From: Gulosibacter molinativorax | GTDB lineage: Bacteria; Actinomycetota; Actinomycetes; Actinomycetales; Microbacteriaceae | Length of the DNA: 64,000 nucleotides | NCBI RefSeq assembly: GCF_003010915.2 | Contig: NZ_CP028426.1 | Location: forward strand, 3,162,001-3,226,000 | Direction: 5' to 3' | Shown: in pieces, positions 40,805-49,724 of the stretch | Position numbering within the stretch: position 1 is the first letter of the stretch | Layout: each line of letters starts with the position of its first letter | The notes under the pieces: model-generated | Seen by the model: the letters and a program-made list of their open reading frames with translations, nothing else | Databases searched by the model: none | Told to the model about the DNA's origin: nothing | Translations under genes and position numbers: made by a program

Positions 40805-40949
40805 GCGCACATTTGGTTATTTGCCGTTGGTCTTTAGTTTAGTCAAAATTGTGAAGAAACCAGCTGAGGGGTTTGGTTGCTCTCGGGCTCTTGAGAATAT
40901 GAAACTAGCGCGTGACTGCGACAGATGCCGCATCGTGTCGGCATCCTCT

Positions 40950-41975
40950 TTAGCTTCGCGCGTCAGAAGTAGGCGGGCTGAGCGTCGTGTCGGAGGTTGA
41001 TTTCCAGTCTCTCTTTCGCCGACTCGCACTCCGTATAGACGGGAGTTCAAACAACAGCTTGAAACGGTCATAGAAGATCGCCACAACGATAGGGACGCCG
41101 AACCCGGCAATGAGGACTAACGCGTAGAACAATGCCGCCGAGGTTTCCGCAAGGCCACCCGCGAAGAGTGTGAGAACGATCATGACCGGCGCATGGACGC
41201 AGTAGAGAACGATTGACCGGCGGCCCGCGAACTCCAGCCACGGCATCCGTGGGAGTCGAGGCATGATCCACAACGCGACGATCAGGCCGGGCAGGCTTAC
41301 GAGAAGGGTCCACGGCGCGTCATGGTTGACGGCCACATGTCCCAACATGCTGCCTACTCCTAGGACTATTGCAGCCAGCCCAGATGCGGCCGGGAGCCAA
41401 GGTCCTCGGGACTGAATCCATGGCAAGTAGCGATAAACGGTGGCGCCGATGAAAAAGAAGGCGCCGAAGAAGAGGATGCGTCGATAGAAATTGGTCGACG
41501 GATCGACGATCACGAGGACGGCCATCATAGCGATCGGGATGATCCAAGGTGGAACCCAACGCACCGCCGGGCCAATCAAATAGCAGGCCATGAGTACGGT
41601 GAGGAACCAGAGGTGGCTCGGCCCGCCCCGCCAGAATTCGATGGTCAAGAGGCTCTCTGGCGAGAGCGTTACTAACGCGATGATTACACCCCACACAAGG
41701 TAGGGCCATACGACCTTGCGGACCTAGCCCCCGTAATAGGTGGGTAGGGGCTTACGAACGGACGGGATTAGTAGCAGCCCCGACAGGAGCAGTAGCATCG
41801 GCATGCGGTAGGGCGCCAGGAACCCCGTGGAATAGTCGAGGAACTCCGCCACGTTGATGTCGGCGTAGGTGCGCGGGATGCCGTTGGAGTGCTGCAGTAT
41901 GACGAGGAGTACGGCGATGCCGCGCAGAGCGTCCATGCCGTGTGAACGCGATGTGTTGGTTTGAGTGGTAGTCAC
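40950..41975 (-). pseudogene. Acyltransferase family 3 membrane protein, split by an in-frame amber codon
   Basis: Read from GTG at 41975 (AAAGGG upstream) the frame gives MTTTQTNTSRSHGMDALRGI, the usual start of acyltransferase-3 proteins (RGIAVLLVILQH), then RMPMLLLLSGLLL and LPTYYGG. A TAG at 41726-41724 interrupts it. The same frame continues with VRKVVWPYLVWGVIIALVTL and about eight further helices (SHLWFLTVLMACYL, CVHAPVMIVL) to 40950. The join matches the normal family sequence, so a single base change (for example AAG or CAG to TAG) broke a gene of about 340 codons. It could also be a sequencing error. The intact enzyme would O-acetylate sugar residues. Confidence 0.85.
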
Positions 41976-42033
41976 CGCTACACCCTTTCCGTCTCTAATG
42001 CAGGACTTGATGGCTGAGATTTTCTGGAAGAGA

Positions 42034-42513
42034 TCAGGGCTCACGAACCTTTCGTCTTCCGCGGGCTCGCGCCAGAGCGACAACCGCCGCTCCTAAGACC
42101 GCCCCCAACGTGTTCGCAACCACATCCCGGAGTGAGAACTCCCGCGGCAAGAACACGAGCTGCACGACTTCAATGCCTCCAGAAACAACGAGCGCCAGCA
42201 GCGGCCAAACCCACCAGGGCACGCGGCGCCAGAGCAGCGACGCTAACGCGACCGGCACAGCAAACAGCAGGACGTTCAGCCCGAACTCGTACCACCCGAG
42301 CGTCACGACACCGGGCATGCCGAGGCTCTTCCCCGCGTAGTACAGCCAGACGATTAGTCGGTTGAGCATCCAGCCGATCGGGAGAAACACGATGGCGAGG
42401 ACGCCCGCGACGCAGAGCCCGAACGCGACCCACAGGATCGTTCGCGACGCCCCGCGACGACGCGGCTCACGGCCGGAGCCGTCGTCTACACCTTGATCGA
42501 CGGTTCCACCCAT
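42034..42513 (-). CDS. VanZ-like membrane protein
   Basis: 159 residues from ATG at 42513, overlapping the end of the upstream glycosyltransferase by 28 bases; the longer open frame to 42615 is a shadow of that gene. Four hydrophobic segments, with the VanZ-type signature near the C-terminus (GGIEVVQLVFLPREFSLRDV, then ANTLGAVLGA). VanZ-family proteins are small membrane proteins of uncertain role, some lowering teicoplanin sensitivity and others sitting in cell-wall polymer loci. Confidence 0.75.
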   Translation of the reverse strand: MGGTVDQGVDDGSGREPRRRGASRTILWVAFGLCVAGVLAIVFLPIGWMLNRLIVWLYYAGKSLGMPGVVTLGWYEFGLNVLLFAVPVALASLLWRRVPWWVWPLLALVVSGGIEVVQLVFLPREFSLRDVVANTLGAVLGAAVVALARARGRRKVREP

Positions 42514-43601
42514 GCGCGCACCTTCGCCGCGAAGTGCTCGTTGTCGAACTCGAGCGCGCGAGCCTTCGTCGCATCCCGGCGCACTTGCGCCGCGATCTCG
42601 ACCGCTGCGGTCCAACTCAGCGCATCCTGTGGGTCGATCAGCGCGCCGGTCTCGCCGTCAACGACCGACTCGGCGGCGCCGCCCACGCGGTTCGCGATCA
42701 CGGCGCATCCTGCGGCCATCGCCTCGACCGGCATGATGCCGAAGTCCTCGACGGGCGGGAACACGAAGGCCAGCGCACGCTGGTACAGCGCCCGAAGCAT
42801 CTCGTTCGTGACGCGACCGAGGAAGAAGACCTTGGTACGCGCATCCGCCGCCTGCGCGCGAAGCCGCTGCTCCTCGGGGCCGCTGCCTGTGAGCACCACT
42901 GGCAGGCCGAGCGTCTCGCCCATCTCGATTACCTTCGCGTGGCCCTTGTACGGCACCATGCGCGAGCCCGCGAGCAGGAACTCGTCGCGGGGAAGCGACT
43001 CGAGCACCGCGTGCTCTTGTTCGGTGAGCTGCTCGGCCCAGTCCTCGACTTCGGCGATCTGTGCCGAGTCAACCGGGGGATGGATCACCACGGCATCCTG
43101 ATCCCAGGCGCGGCGGATGCGGTCGCGAATGAACATACTATTCGCGGCGAAGGAGCCGGTGCGGCCGGCGGCCATCCGGTCGAGCGCACGCAGCGGGGGC
43201 GCCGCCGACTTCACGAGCGCGCTATCGCCGCGCTGGTCGTGCTCAGGCGCCCAGAGGTACCGCGCGGGGGAGTGCACGTAGTTGAACCGGGGAACGTCGG
43301 GGAAGGCTGCGCTCAGGTGGTGCGCGAACACGTACGAACTCGTGACGACCCAATCGGGCTGCAGGTGTCGCAGCTCGAATCGCCAGGTGGGGGACATCAG
43401 CGGCAGCGCAATCGCCTTGTGCCCGCGCAGGGGGCTGCGGCTCAGCCACGACTCGCGAACCGGAAGCACAGAGTGCCAGCGAGGATCGTCGTTCCACAGG
43501 CACGCGAGCTCGGCGGGTGGGAGCACGTCGATGAGGGCCGAAAGCACCTTCTCGGCACCGCCGTAGGGCTCAACCCAGTCCTGGGCGATTAGTCCCGCCA
43601 T
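42486..43601 (-). CDS. Glycosyltransferase family 4 protein (mannosyltransferase-like)
   Basis: 371 residues, ATG at 43601. N-domain AQDWVEPYGGAEKVLSAL, FNYVHSPARYLWAPEHDQ and a DRMAAGR basic segment. C-domain FLLAGSRMVPYKGHAKVIEM, VVLTGSGPEEQRL, FLGRVTNEML and FPPVEDFGIMPVEAMAAGCAVIA with the E-x7-E pair. This N-terminal pattern (VHSPARYLW) is found in second-step transferases that act after a WbaP-type priming enzyme, encoded here 22 bases upstream. High GC, unlike the genes just to its left. Confidence 0.87.
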   Translation of the reverse strand: MAGLIAQDWVEPYGGAEKVLSALIDVLPPAELACLWNDDPRWHSVLPVRESWLSRSPLRGHKAIALPLMSPTWRFELRHLQPDWVVTSSYVFAHHLSAAFPDVPRFNYVHSPARYLWAPEHDQRGDSALVKSAAPPLRALDRMAAGRTGSFAANSMFIRDRIRRAWDQDAVVIHPPVDSAQIAEVEDWAEQLTEQEHAVLESLPRDEFLLAGSRMVPYKGHAKVIEMGETLGLPVVLTGSGPEEQRLRAQAADARTKVFFLGRVTNEMLRALYQRALAFVFPPVEDFGIMPVEAMAAGCAVIANRVGGAAESVVDGETGALIDPQDALSWTAAVEIAAQVRRDATKARALEFDNEHFAAKVRAWVEPSIKV

Positions 43602-43623
43602 TGAGTCTCCTTCGGTGTCGGCA

Positions 43624-45093
43624 TCAGTACGCGCCCTTCGGCGAAATCATGGTCCGCACCGTGCGCAGCACGATCAGCAGGTCTTCGATCAGCGACCAGT
43701 TCTCGACGTAATAGAGGTCGAGGCGGATGCTGTCCTCCCACGAGAGATCGCTACGGCCACTGACCTGCCACAGGCCGGTGATGCCCGGCTTCACGAGTAG
43801 CCGGCGATGCACCCAGGCCTCGTAGTTCTCGACCTCGCTCTGCAGCGGCGGCCGCGGGCCAACGATCGACATGTCGCCACGCAGGACGTTGTAGAACTGC
43901 GGCAGCTCGTCGAGGCTGAACTTGCGCAGCACCTTCCCGACGCGGGTGATGCGGGGGTCTGACTTGTGTTTGAAGAGGTGCCCGTTGCGCGTCTCGTCGT
44001 TCATGAGCTCGTCGCGCCGCAACTCCGCATCCGCCGTCATCGAGCGGAACTTGTACATCGTGAAGGGCTTGCCGCCGATGCCCACTCGCTCTTGCTTGAA
44101 GATGACGGGGCCGGGGCTATCGAGGCGGATGAGCGTCGTGATGACGAGTGCGAGCGGGCTAATCAGGATGAGGGCCAGGGCCGAGCCGACGATGTCAAAG
44201 ACGCGCTTCGTGTAGTACTTGCCGCCCTCGAACTCGGGCACCTCGAGGTGCACGAGCGGCATTCCCGAGACCGGGCGGGAGTGGATGCGCGCCCCGGCGA
44301 TTCCCGTCAGGCCGATCGACGCGATGATGTCGACATCGCGGTTCTCGAGCTGCCAACCGATTTCGCGGAGATGTTCGGGAGTCAGCGCATCCGCGCTCGT
44401 GAGGATGAGCGTGTCGATGTGGTAGGCATCCACCACGTGCATCAGGCCCTCGTAGCCCGAGAGCACGGGGACGCCCGGCGCCAGCTCCTGGTTCGTGCCG
44501 TGCTCGGTGACGGCGCCGACGACGTCGAAGCCTGCGTACGAGGTGCGGGCGATTTCTTCGGCCACAGTAGCGCTCTTCGCTCGATCGCCAACGATCAGCG
44601 TCCGGTAAATGTGGTGGTGACGCTCGCGCTGGTGGTGCAGGTACTTCCTCCAGAGCCATCGGCCCAAGAGTAGGAGGAACAGACCGAGGGGGAGCGCGAT
44701 GAGGACGTAGCCGCGGCCGACCTGCGAGCGCAGCGCGAACGCGATGATCGCCAAGAGCCCGAACACCCCGAACGTCGCCGAGATGACGTTGCGATACTCG
44801 GTTGCGCCGATGCCGACTACCTTCGGCGAGCGGCTCCCCGACATCGCAAGCGTGATGAGCCAAGCGGCGATGAGCGCCACGGAGATCGCGGTGTAGCTGA
44901 CTTCGAAGCCTTTGTTATCAGCGACCGCCGGGTTGACCTCGAGCGAAGACCGGTCAACGCCGAAACGAAGCAATTGCGCGACAATTACGGCGAATACAAC
45001 GATAATGGTGTCCGTGATTGCAAGCCGGCGTTCGTAGCGCTTTTCCCACAGCTTGGCCGATTCCGTGATTGCTTTCGGCGCCATTACTACCAT
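43624..45093 (-). CDS. Undecaprenyl-phosphate sugar-1-phosphate transferase (priming enzyme)
   Basis: 489 residues, the full WbaP/CpsE architecture. N-terminal membrane helices at about 25-42, 68-85, 108-125 and 130-150 precede a CoA-binding-like middle domain (TLIVGDRAKSATVAEEI). A single helix follows (VFDIVGSALALILISPLALV, about 300-325), then the catalytic domain: KQERVGIGGKPFTMYKFRSM, SLDELPQFYNVLRGDMS, VGPRPPL, KPGITGLWQVSGR and LDLYYVENWSL. It moves a sugar-1-phosphate from UDP-sugar to the lipid carrier and so starts repeat-unit synthesis. ATG at 45093 or 45084; neither has a clear ribosome site. Confidence 0.92.
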   Translation of the reverse strand: MVVMAPKAITESAKLWEKRYERRLAITDTIIVVFAVIVAQLLRFGVDRSSLEVNPAVADNKGFEVSYTAISVALIAAWLITLAMSGSRSPKVVGIGATEYRNVISATFGVFGLLAIIAFALRSQVGRGYVLIALPLGLFLLLLGRWLWRKYLHHQRERHHHIYRTLIVGDRAKSATVAEEIARTSYAGFDVVGAVTEHGTNQELAPGVPVLSGYEGLMHVVDAYHIDTLILTSADALTPEHLREIGWQLENRDVDIIASIGLTGIAGARIHSRPVSGMPLVHLEVPEFEGGKYYTKRVFDIVGSALALILISPLALVITTLIRLDSPGPVIFKQERVGIGGKPFTMYKFRSMTADAELRRDELMNDETRNGHLFKHKSDPRITRVGKVLRKFSLDELPQFYNVLRGDMSIVGPRPPLQSEVENYEAWVHRRLLVKPGITGLWQVSGRSDLSWEDSIRLDLYYVENWSLIEDLLIVLRTVRTMISPKGAY

Positions 45094-45453
45094 GATGGAA
45101 GGGGATTGGCGGTTCTGGGGTGGCCGTTTTTGGGGCCCAAGAATGAAGGACTGACCCTGCGCGACTGATTCAACCGAAAACGCATGCTTCCCTCAACTAT
45201 CGAGCGTTGACGTGTGTCAAAGCTTGATTTTGCAATCGAACTGACTCAGTATCCCACAATATCGGCGGAAATACAGGGTTGGAGCATGGTCAACTATTAA
45301 TCTGTCGGCTATTTGCGACGATTCGAGTGAGTTGTGACTGGGCGCAGAACTGGTTCAAGCCAACGGTCAGGCTTGCGCTGCAAACTGTGCAGGTCGGCCT
45401 GGGTCGACGTTCCTAACCAACCGCAGAATGAATCGAAACGAGAAGGAATACCG
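45094..45453. other. Divergent intergenic region with a small palindrome
   Basis: 360 bases between the priming transferase (minus) and the MT0933-like gene (plus). It contains a perfect small palindrome TTGAC-GTGT-GTCAA at 45207-45220, a possible operator, and a weak plus-strand promoter match TTGATT-N17-CAGTAT at 45224-45252. It is AT-richer than its surroundings. No ORF, RNA gene or repeat of the hairpin family was seen. Confidence 0.4.
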
Positions 45454-45657
45454 ATGGTAGATTTCGGCAAGATCGGCGAGCAGCTCGGTGACGCAGCGAA
45501 GAACGTCGACCCGCAGCAGGCGGAACAGGCAATCAACCAGGTCGCCGAAGGTGCGAAGAACGCGACCGGCGGCAAATATGACGAGCAGATCGACGGTGCA
45601 GCCGACAAGCTCGGCGAGATGTTCAACCAGGGTGACCAGGACGCGAACGCGAAGTAG
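45454..45657 (+). CDS. MT0933-like antitoxin-family small protein
   Basis: 67 residues, ATG behind GAAGGA. Helical and acidic (GKIGEQLGDAAKNVDPQQAE ... EQIDGAADKLGEMF), ending NQGDQDANAK, the pattern of the MT0933 antitoxin family of actinobacteria (Rv0909 of Mycobacterium tuberculosis is the namesake). In that species a toxin gene lies next to it, but no partner is present here: a perfect terminator follows directly. A general stress or DNA-binding role is equally possible. Confidence 0.75.
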   Translation: MVDFGKIGEQLGDAAKNVDPQQAEQAINQVAEGAKNATGGKYDEQIDGAADKLGEMFNQGDQDANAK

Positions 45658-45681
45658 CGCGAATCTCTAGTTGAGAACCCC

Positions 45682-45729
45682 GAAGCGGGCGGGGCGACGC
45701 AGTGGCGTCGCCCCGCCCGCTTCCTTTTG
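45682..45729 (+). terminator. Strong intrinsic terminator
   Basis: A 19-bp perfect stem (GAAGCGGGCGGGGCGACGC with its complement) around loop AGTG, followed by CTTTTGTT. It isolates the MT0933-like gene from the next. Confidence 0.95.
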
Positions 45730-45865
45730 TTGCTCGAGTTGTCCCACCACGGCGTGATCTCTGCGCGGAACCGTACAACCGGGGTATGGGGAGTTGGCCG
45801 TTTGGTGTTCTCGGATTGCTAGCCTCTGGCCATTGCGCGCCGGAACCTGAGTGAGATGAGAAGCC

Positions 45866-47575
45866 ATGACCTACGACCCGAACAACCCACAGCATCCTGA
45901 ACAGCAGGGCGGTTCGGCGTACGGGGGTGGGTCCTACGGGAGCTACTCGGGCGACGGGTCGGGAGAGCAAGGGCAGGCGGGGCGGCCGGGTCAACCCGGC
46001 CAGCAGCAGGGTTATGGCCAGCAGCCCGGTTATGGCCAGCAACAGGGTTTCGGCCAGCAGCAGGGCGGACAGGCGCCGAACGCGGCCCAGGGAAACTACG
46101 GGCAGCCGGGTCAGGCGAATCAGTCAGGTCAGTACGGTCGGCCGGGTTATGGCCAAACCACGAACTACGGCCAGGGCGGTACCTACAATCATGGCGGTAC
46201 CTACGCTCAGGGTGGCACGTACGGCCAAGCCGGCGCCTACGGGCAGGCCAACCAGCCAAGACAACCTCGTCCGCCGCGCGCCACGAAGAATCGCAACAAG
46301 TGGTGGATCATCGGCATCGCGGGCGTCGTCGTCATCGCGCTCGGGATCTGGGGCGGAATCTCGTTCCTCGGCAACCTCGGCGGCGCGCGCAACCCCGAGG
46401 CCGCGGTAGACAACTATGTCGGCTCGATCGCATCCTTCAATATCGTCGATACGGCGATCGGCACGGCACCGAGCGAGCGCGAGATCTTCCAGGATGCGCT
46501 GCTCAAGCTGCAGGATGCGGGCCTCGGCGAGGCGGGCAGCGACAGCGACACGGGCATCCCGCCGATCTCGGATTCGCTCAAGGGCGTCTCATCCGCGGTC
46601 AACGTTGACCAGGGCGACTTTGTCTACGAGACCGAGGCCATCACCGAAGGCGTCGAAGTCGTCACGATCACCGAGGGCACACTGACTTTCGACGGCGATG
46701 AGGAAGCGTTCAAGACCTCGCTCGTGGACCTCGCGCGGGGCCTGCAGTACGAGGCGCAGATCGCGGGCGGCGCCTCGGAAAGCGAGGCGCTCGACGCTGC
46801 GATGCTAATCACGGACGACCAGCTCGACATCGAATTCCCGTACGAGTACGACCTCGCGCAGGGGAGCGAGGATCTCCAGCAGCTGCCCGACGGCCTGGGC
46901 ATCGTCACCGTGCACGAGAGTGGAAGCTGGTACGTCAGCCAGGTCATGACGGCCGTCAACCTCGCTGCGACCGGCATGACGTCGAGCATGCTCGGTGCTA
47001 GCGGCTGGGCCGTCGGCGACACGGTGTTGGATGCGCAACCCGCCGCGAGTCCCGAGGAAGCGGGGATGCAGTTCGCGACCGGTATCGCGGATGCGTTCTC
47101 GCTGTCGGGTGGCGGGAGCAGCTCGGGTGTTGAACCGGGAATCGGTGTGCTCAGCGAGGCGGAGCGCACGCTCGTATCGCTCTATGTGCTGCCTGCGCTG
47201 CAGGAACTCTCGCAGGATACCGACGACGACTTCTCGGCGGGCTTCAGCCTCGGCGGGCAGTTTGAACAGATCGAGAGCGGCGGCGTCACGATGGTGCTGC
47301 CCTCGGCCCTTACGGTGACCTACCAGGGTGAGACGCTGGAGATCGACGGGTACTGCGCATCCGCACCCGGAATGAGCCCGGCGTGCCTCACCGACTGGGC
47401 GCCCTTCTCGGAGCTTGGCTGGGACCAGCTTGGCCTCGTCGTGGTGCGGGAGGAAGGCGGCTGGCTCGTGAGCCCGTACCAGACGGTCAAGGTCTTCCTC
47501 GACTCGGCAACCGATCGCTACCTCGAACTGCGCGAAGAGGGCAACCTCGACGTGCTCTTTGGCGACGATATCTAG
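45866..47575 (+). CDS. Single-pass membrane protein with Gly/Gln/Tyr-rich N-terminus, unknown function
   Basis: 569 residues. The first 140 are low-complexity: repeats of the type GYGQQ and GTYGQ, rich in Gly, Gln, Tyr and Pro and without hydrophobic stretch. A basic patch (RPPRATKNRNK) and one membrane helix (WWIIGIAGVVVIALGIWGG, about 146-164) follow, so the repeat part is inside and the rest outside. The outer 400 residues look like a mixed alpha/beta domain. It has two Cys (YCASAPGMSPACLTDW) that could bond. The domain order is common in actinobacterial envelope proteins of unknown role. No homology is claimed. Confidence 0.75.
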   Translation: MTYDPNNPQHPEQQGGSAYGGGSYGSYSGDGSGEQGQAGRPGQPGQQQGYGQQPGYGQQQGFGQQQGGQAPNAAQGNYGQPGQANQSGQYGRPGYGQTTNYGQGGTYNHGGTYAQGGTYGQAGAYGQANQPRQPRPPRATKNRNKWWIIGIAGVVVIALGIWGGISFLGNLGGARNPEAAVDNYVGSIASFNIVDTAIGTAPSEREIFQDALLKLQDAGLGEAGSDSDTGIPPISDSLKGVSSAVNVDQGDFVYETEAITEGVEVVTITEGTLTFDGDEEAFKTSLVDLARGLQYEAQIAGGASESEALDAAMLITDDQLDIEFPYEYDLAQGSEDLQQLPDGLGIVTVHESGSWYVSQVMTAVNLAATGMTSSMLGASGWAVGDTVLDAQPAASPEEAGMQFATGIADAFSLSGGGSSSGVEPGIGVLSEAERTLVSLYVLPALQELSQDTDDDFSAGFSLGGQFEQIESGGVTMVLPSALTVTYQGETLEIDGYCASAPGMSPACLTDWAPFSELGWDQLGLVVVREEGGWLVSPYQTVKVFLDSATDRYLELREEGNLDVLFGDDI

Positions 47576-47607
47576 CTGCTAGAGCGGGCCGTAGGCCGCT
47601 TCGATGT

Positions 47608-47742
47608 TTGAGTAGCGCCGCAGGCGCGTATCGAAAACCACCGGGACTTCGATACGGCCTGCGGCCTACTCGGCCAACGGAGGGTACGGCCTCCGGCGCT
47701 ACTCGAACATCGAAACGTGCCTCCGGCGCTACTCGAACATCG
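47608..47742. repeat. Hairpin-repeat cluster plus two direct half-copies
   Basis: Full copies at about 47608-47636 (inner arms CGCC/GGCG) and 47647-47673 (GGCC/GGCC). After them are two identical 24-base segments beginning GCCTCCGGCG and ending CGAACATCG at 47689-47712 and 47719-47742, which look like half-elements. They lie between convergent gene ends. Confidence 0.8.
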
Positions 47743-47753
47743 TGGTGAAGGCG

Positions 47754-48524
47754 CTAGTTCAGCGCAGGGGTGTCCTCGGGGATGACGCCACTGCCGTAGA
47801 GATCCGTCGCGAGGTCTCGGTAGGCGCGCAGCGCAACGCGTTGGGTGGTCGGGCCGTAAGAGATGCGGGCGACGCCGAGGGATTCGTACTCGGCGGCCGA
47901 GAGTGCGCCGGGCAGGCCGATCACGCTGAGCTTGCCCGGGCCGAGCCCGGCGACGAGCGTCTCAGTGGCGGCTCGGTCGAGGACTCCGGGGACAAACACG
48001 AGCGAGGCACCCGCATCCAGGAATGCCTTGCCGCGCTCGATCGCATCCTTGAGGCTCTCATCCAGCGGCCGATCGCCGCCGCGCACGATCGCATCGGTGC
48101 GGGCGTTGAGCTGGAAGTCGACGCCCTCGGCCTCGCCCGCCGCGACGATGGCGCGCACGTTTGCGACCGCCTCGTCGAAGGGCACGAGGCGGTCCTCAAC
48201 ATTGGCGCCGACGACGCCGACGCCAATCGCGCGACGGACCGTCTCGCCGGGGTCGCCGAAGCCGGCATCGAGGTCGGCGGTCACCGGGAGCTCGGTCGCG
48301 TTCACGATGCGCTCGACCGCGGCGAGCGCGAGGTCGAGAGGAATCTCACCGTCGGCGTAGCCGTGGGATGCGGCGATCGAGTGCCCGGCGGTCGCGATCG
48401 CCTTGGTCTCGGGGAGGTCTGCGACGACCTTGGTGGTGATCGCATCCCACACGTTCACCACGCGCAGGATCGTGTCGGCTTCGTGAAGTTGCTTGAGGAC
48501 GAGGGCCTTGTCTTGAATGCTCAT
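47754..48524 (-). CDS. Isocitrate lyase / PEP mutase superfamily protein
   Basis: 256 residues from ATG at 48524 (MSIQDKALVLKQLHEAD; the open frame to 48593 is longer but lacks support). TIM-barrel enzyme with VVNVWDAITTKVV, ATAGHSIAASHGYADGE, metal-binding TADLDAGFGDP, NVEDR and NARTDA. The catalytic Cys motif KKCGH of isocitrate lyase is absent, so it belongs to the oxaloacetate hydrolase / PEP mutase-like branch that makes or breaks C-C or C-P bonds of 2-oxo acids. Substrate not predictable. TACGGT seven bases before the ATG could be a leaderless -10 box. Confidence 0.85.
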   Translation of the reverse strand: MSIQDKALVLKQLHEADTILRVVNVWDAITTKVVADLPETKAIATAGHSIAASHGYADGEIPLDLALAAVERIVNATELPVTADLDAGFGDPGETVRRAIGVGVVGANVEDRLVPFDEAVANVRAIVAAGEAEGVDFQLNARTDAIVRGGDRPLDESLKDAIERGKAFLDAGASLVFVPGVLDRAATETLVAGLGPGKLSVIGLPGALSAAEYESLGVARISYGPTTQRVALRAYRDLATDLYGSGVIPEDTPALN

Positions 48525-48577
48525 GGTGCCGACCGTAGATACCGCGCATTCAAATTGGCTCCGAAGGGTGTGGCAGT

Positions 48578-48607
48578 TTTCGATACGCGCCATAAGGCGC
48601 TACTCAA
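48578..48607. repeat. Single intergenic hairpin repeat
   Basis: TTTCGATACG ... GCTACTCA with inner arms GCGCC and GGCGC around loop ATAA. It is the same family as at 5.5 kb, between the divergently placed ends of the mutase-like gene start and the TPR gene stop. Confidence 0.8.
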
Positions 48608-48619
48608 ACATCGTGGGGA

Positions 48620-49723
48620 TTAACTGCCGTAGCGGGGGAGCATCCAGCCCGCCGTGCCGTGAATCCACCACATTCCTATCGCGAGTGGCAGCGGCAACAT
48701 CACCGCGAAAAACGAGAGTGGGCCGAGGGCAAGCGCGGCGAGATAACACAGCGCGATGAGCCCGGCGCCCACGATCAAGACCCAGCTGACGAATGACTTC
48801 CGGGCGAATGTCCAAAGCGCGTGGCGCACGGTTATTTCGCGGGCTGGCCGCAACTGCCAATACAAAATGAGTGCCATGCCGGCGAGGCCGGCCAGTCCAC
48901 CAAATCGGATTGACCAGTGCAAAAGCGGCGGCACCTCGGTATCCCAGGAAGAAGAGCCACTGGTGCCTGACTCCAGCAGTACTGAAGGGATCGCGATCGC
49001 GATTATGCCCACCAGGAACGACAACACCAGCAGGAGCATCACGATGCGGAATCCGACGGTGTAGAGGGCGATGCTCGCAAACGTCGTCGGTTCGCGGTCA
49101 GTGGGGGATGCGCGCAGCACGGCGAGCGCGGTCGACAGCCCTTGCGCGTGGCGACCGGCGAGCGCCTGCACCTTGAGATATCCCTGCTGCAGGCTGATAT
49201 TGGTGGGGTCGTGGGAGAGCGCTGCGGCCGCCGTCTCGAGACCTTGCTTGCGTTGGTGGAAGGCGGCTTGGTGGTAGGCGAGGATCATCATCGCCTGCGC
49301 CCAATCGTCGGCATTCGCCGCAAGCTGCACGGCGGCGTGCGCCTCGCCGAGTGCCTCCTGCTTGCGGTCGGCGTCGGACAGCGTGGCGGCCAACCCCGCC
49401 CGGTAGGTCCACTCGTTGGGGTTCAGCCGCACGGCCGTCGCCGCGGCCCCGATCGCATCCTGCTTACGGCCAGGGATGCTTCGCAATGCGGTGCCGATCG
49501 TGTGCCATGCTGTCGGGGCTACTTCGGGATCGGATGTGGCAATGCCCGCGTGCCGCTCGGCCTCGGGGAAGTGCTCGAGGCCGAGCTCAGCGAGGGCAAC
49601 GGCGAGGTGGCGACGCGCCGAGGTGGGGTCGCGCGCGAGCCCCGCGCGGGCAATATCGAGGGCACGGTCGTGCCTACCCGCATTGAGATACCCCTGGATC
49701 TGCTGCAGCGCTTGGATGTTCAC
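48620..49723 (-). CDS. TPR-repeat membrane protein
   Basis: 367 residues from GTG at 49723, one base after the stop of the AAA ATPase gene. Residues 1-205 are helical repeats of the tetratricopeptide type (ALDIARAGLARDPTSARRHL, AIGAAATAVRLNPNEW, EALGEAHAAVQLAANADDW). Four membrane helices follow (IVMLLLVLSFLVGIIAIAIP, HWSIRFGGLAGLAGMALILY, SWVLIVGAGLIALCYLAALA, SFFAVMLPLPLAIGMWW). It is probably a membrane scaffold for the ATPase encoded just upstream. No named family is claimed. Confidence 0.8.
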   Translation of the reverse strand: MNIQALQQIQGYLNAGRHDRALDIARAGLARDPTSARRHLAVALAELGLEHFPEAERHAGIATSDPEVAPTAWHTIGTALRSIPGRKQDAIGAAATAVRLNPNEWTYRAGLAATLSDADRKQEALGEAHAAVQLAANADDWAQAMMILAYHQAAFHQRKQGLETAAAALSHDPTNISLQQGYLKVQALAGRHAQGLSTALAVLRASPTDREPTTFASIALYTVGFRIVMLLLVLSFLVGIIAIAIPSVLLESGTSGSSSWDTEVPPLLHWSIRFGGLAGLAGMALILYWQLRPAREITVRHALWTFARKSFVSWVLIVGAGLIALCYLAALALGPLSFFAVMLPLPLAIGMWWIHGTAGWMLPRYGS

Positions 49724-49724
49724 G

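Noticed and set aside
47754..48524. Isocitrate lyase proper
   Set aside because: Too short and lacking the KKCGH catalytic motif; it fits only the wider superfamily.
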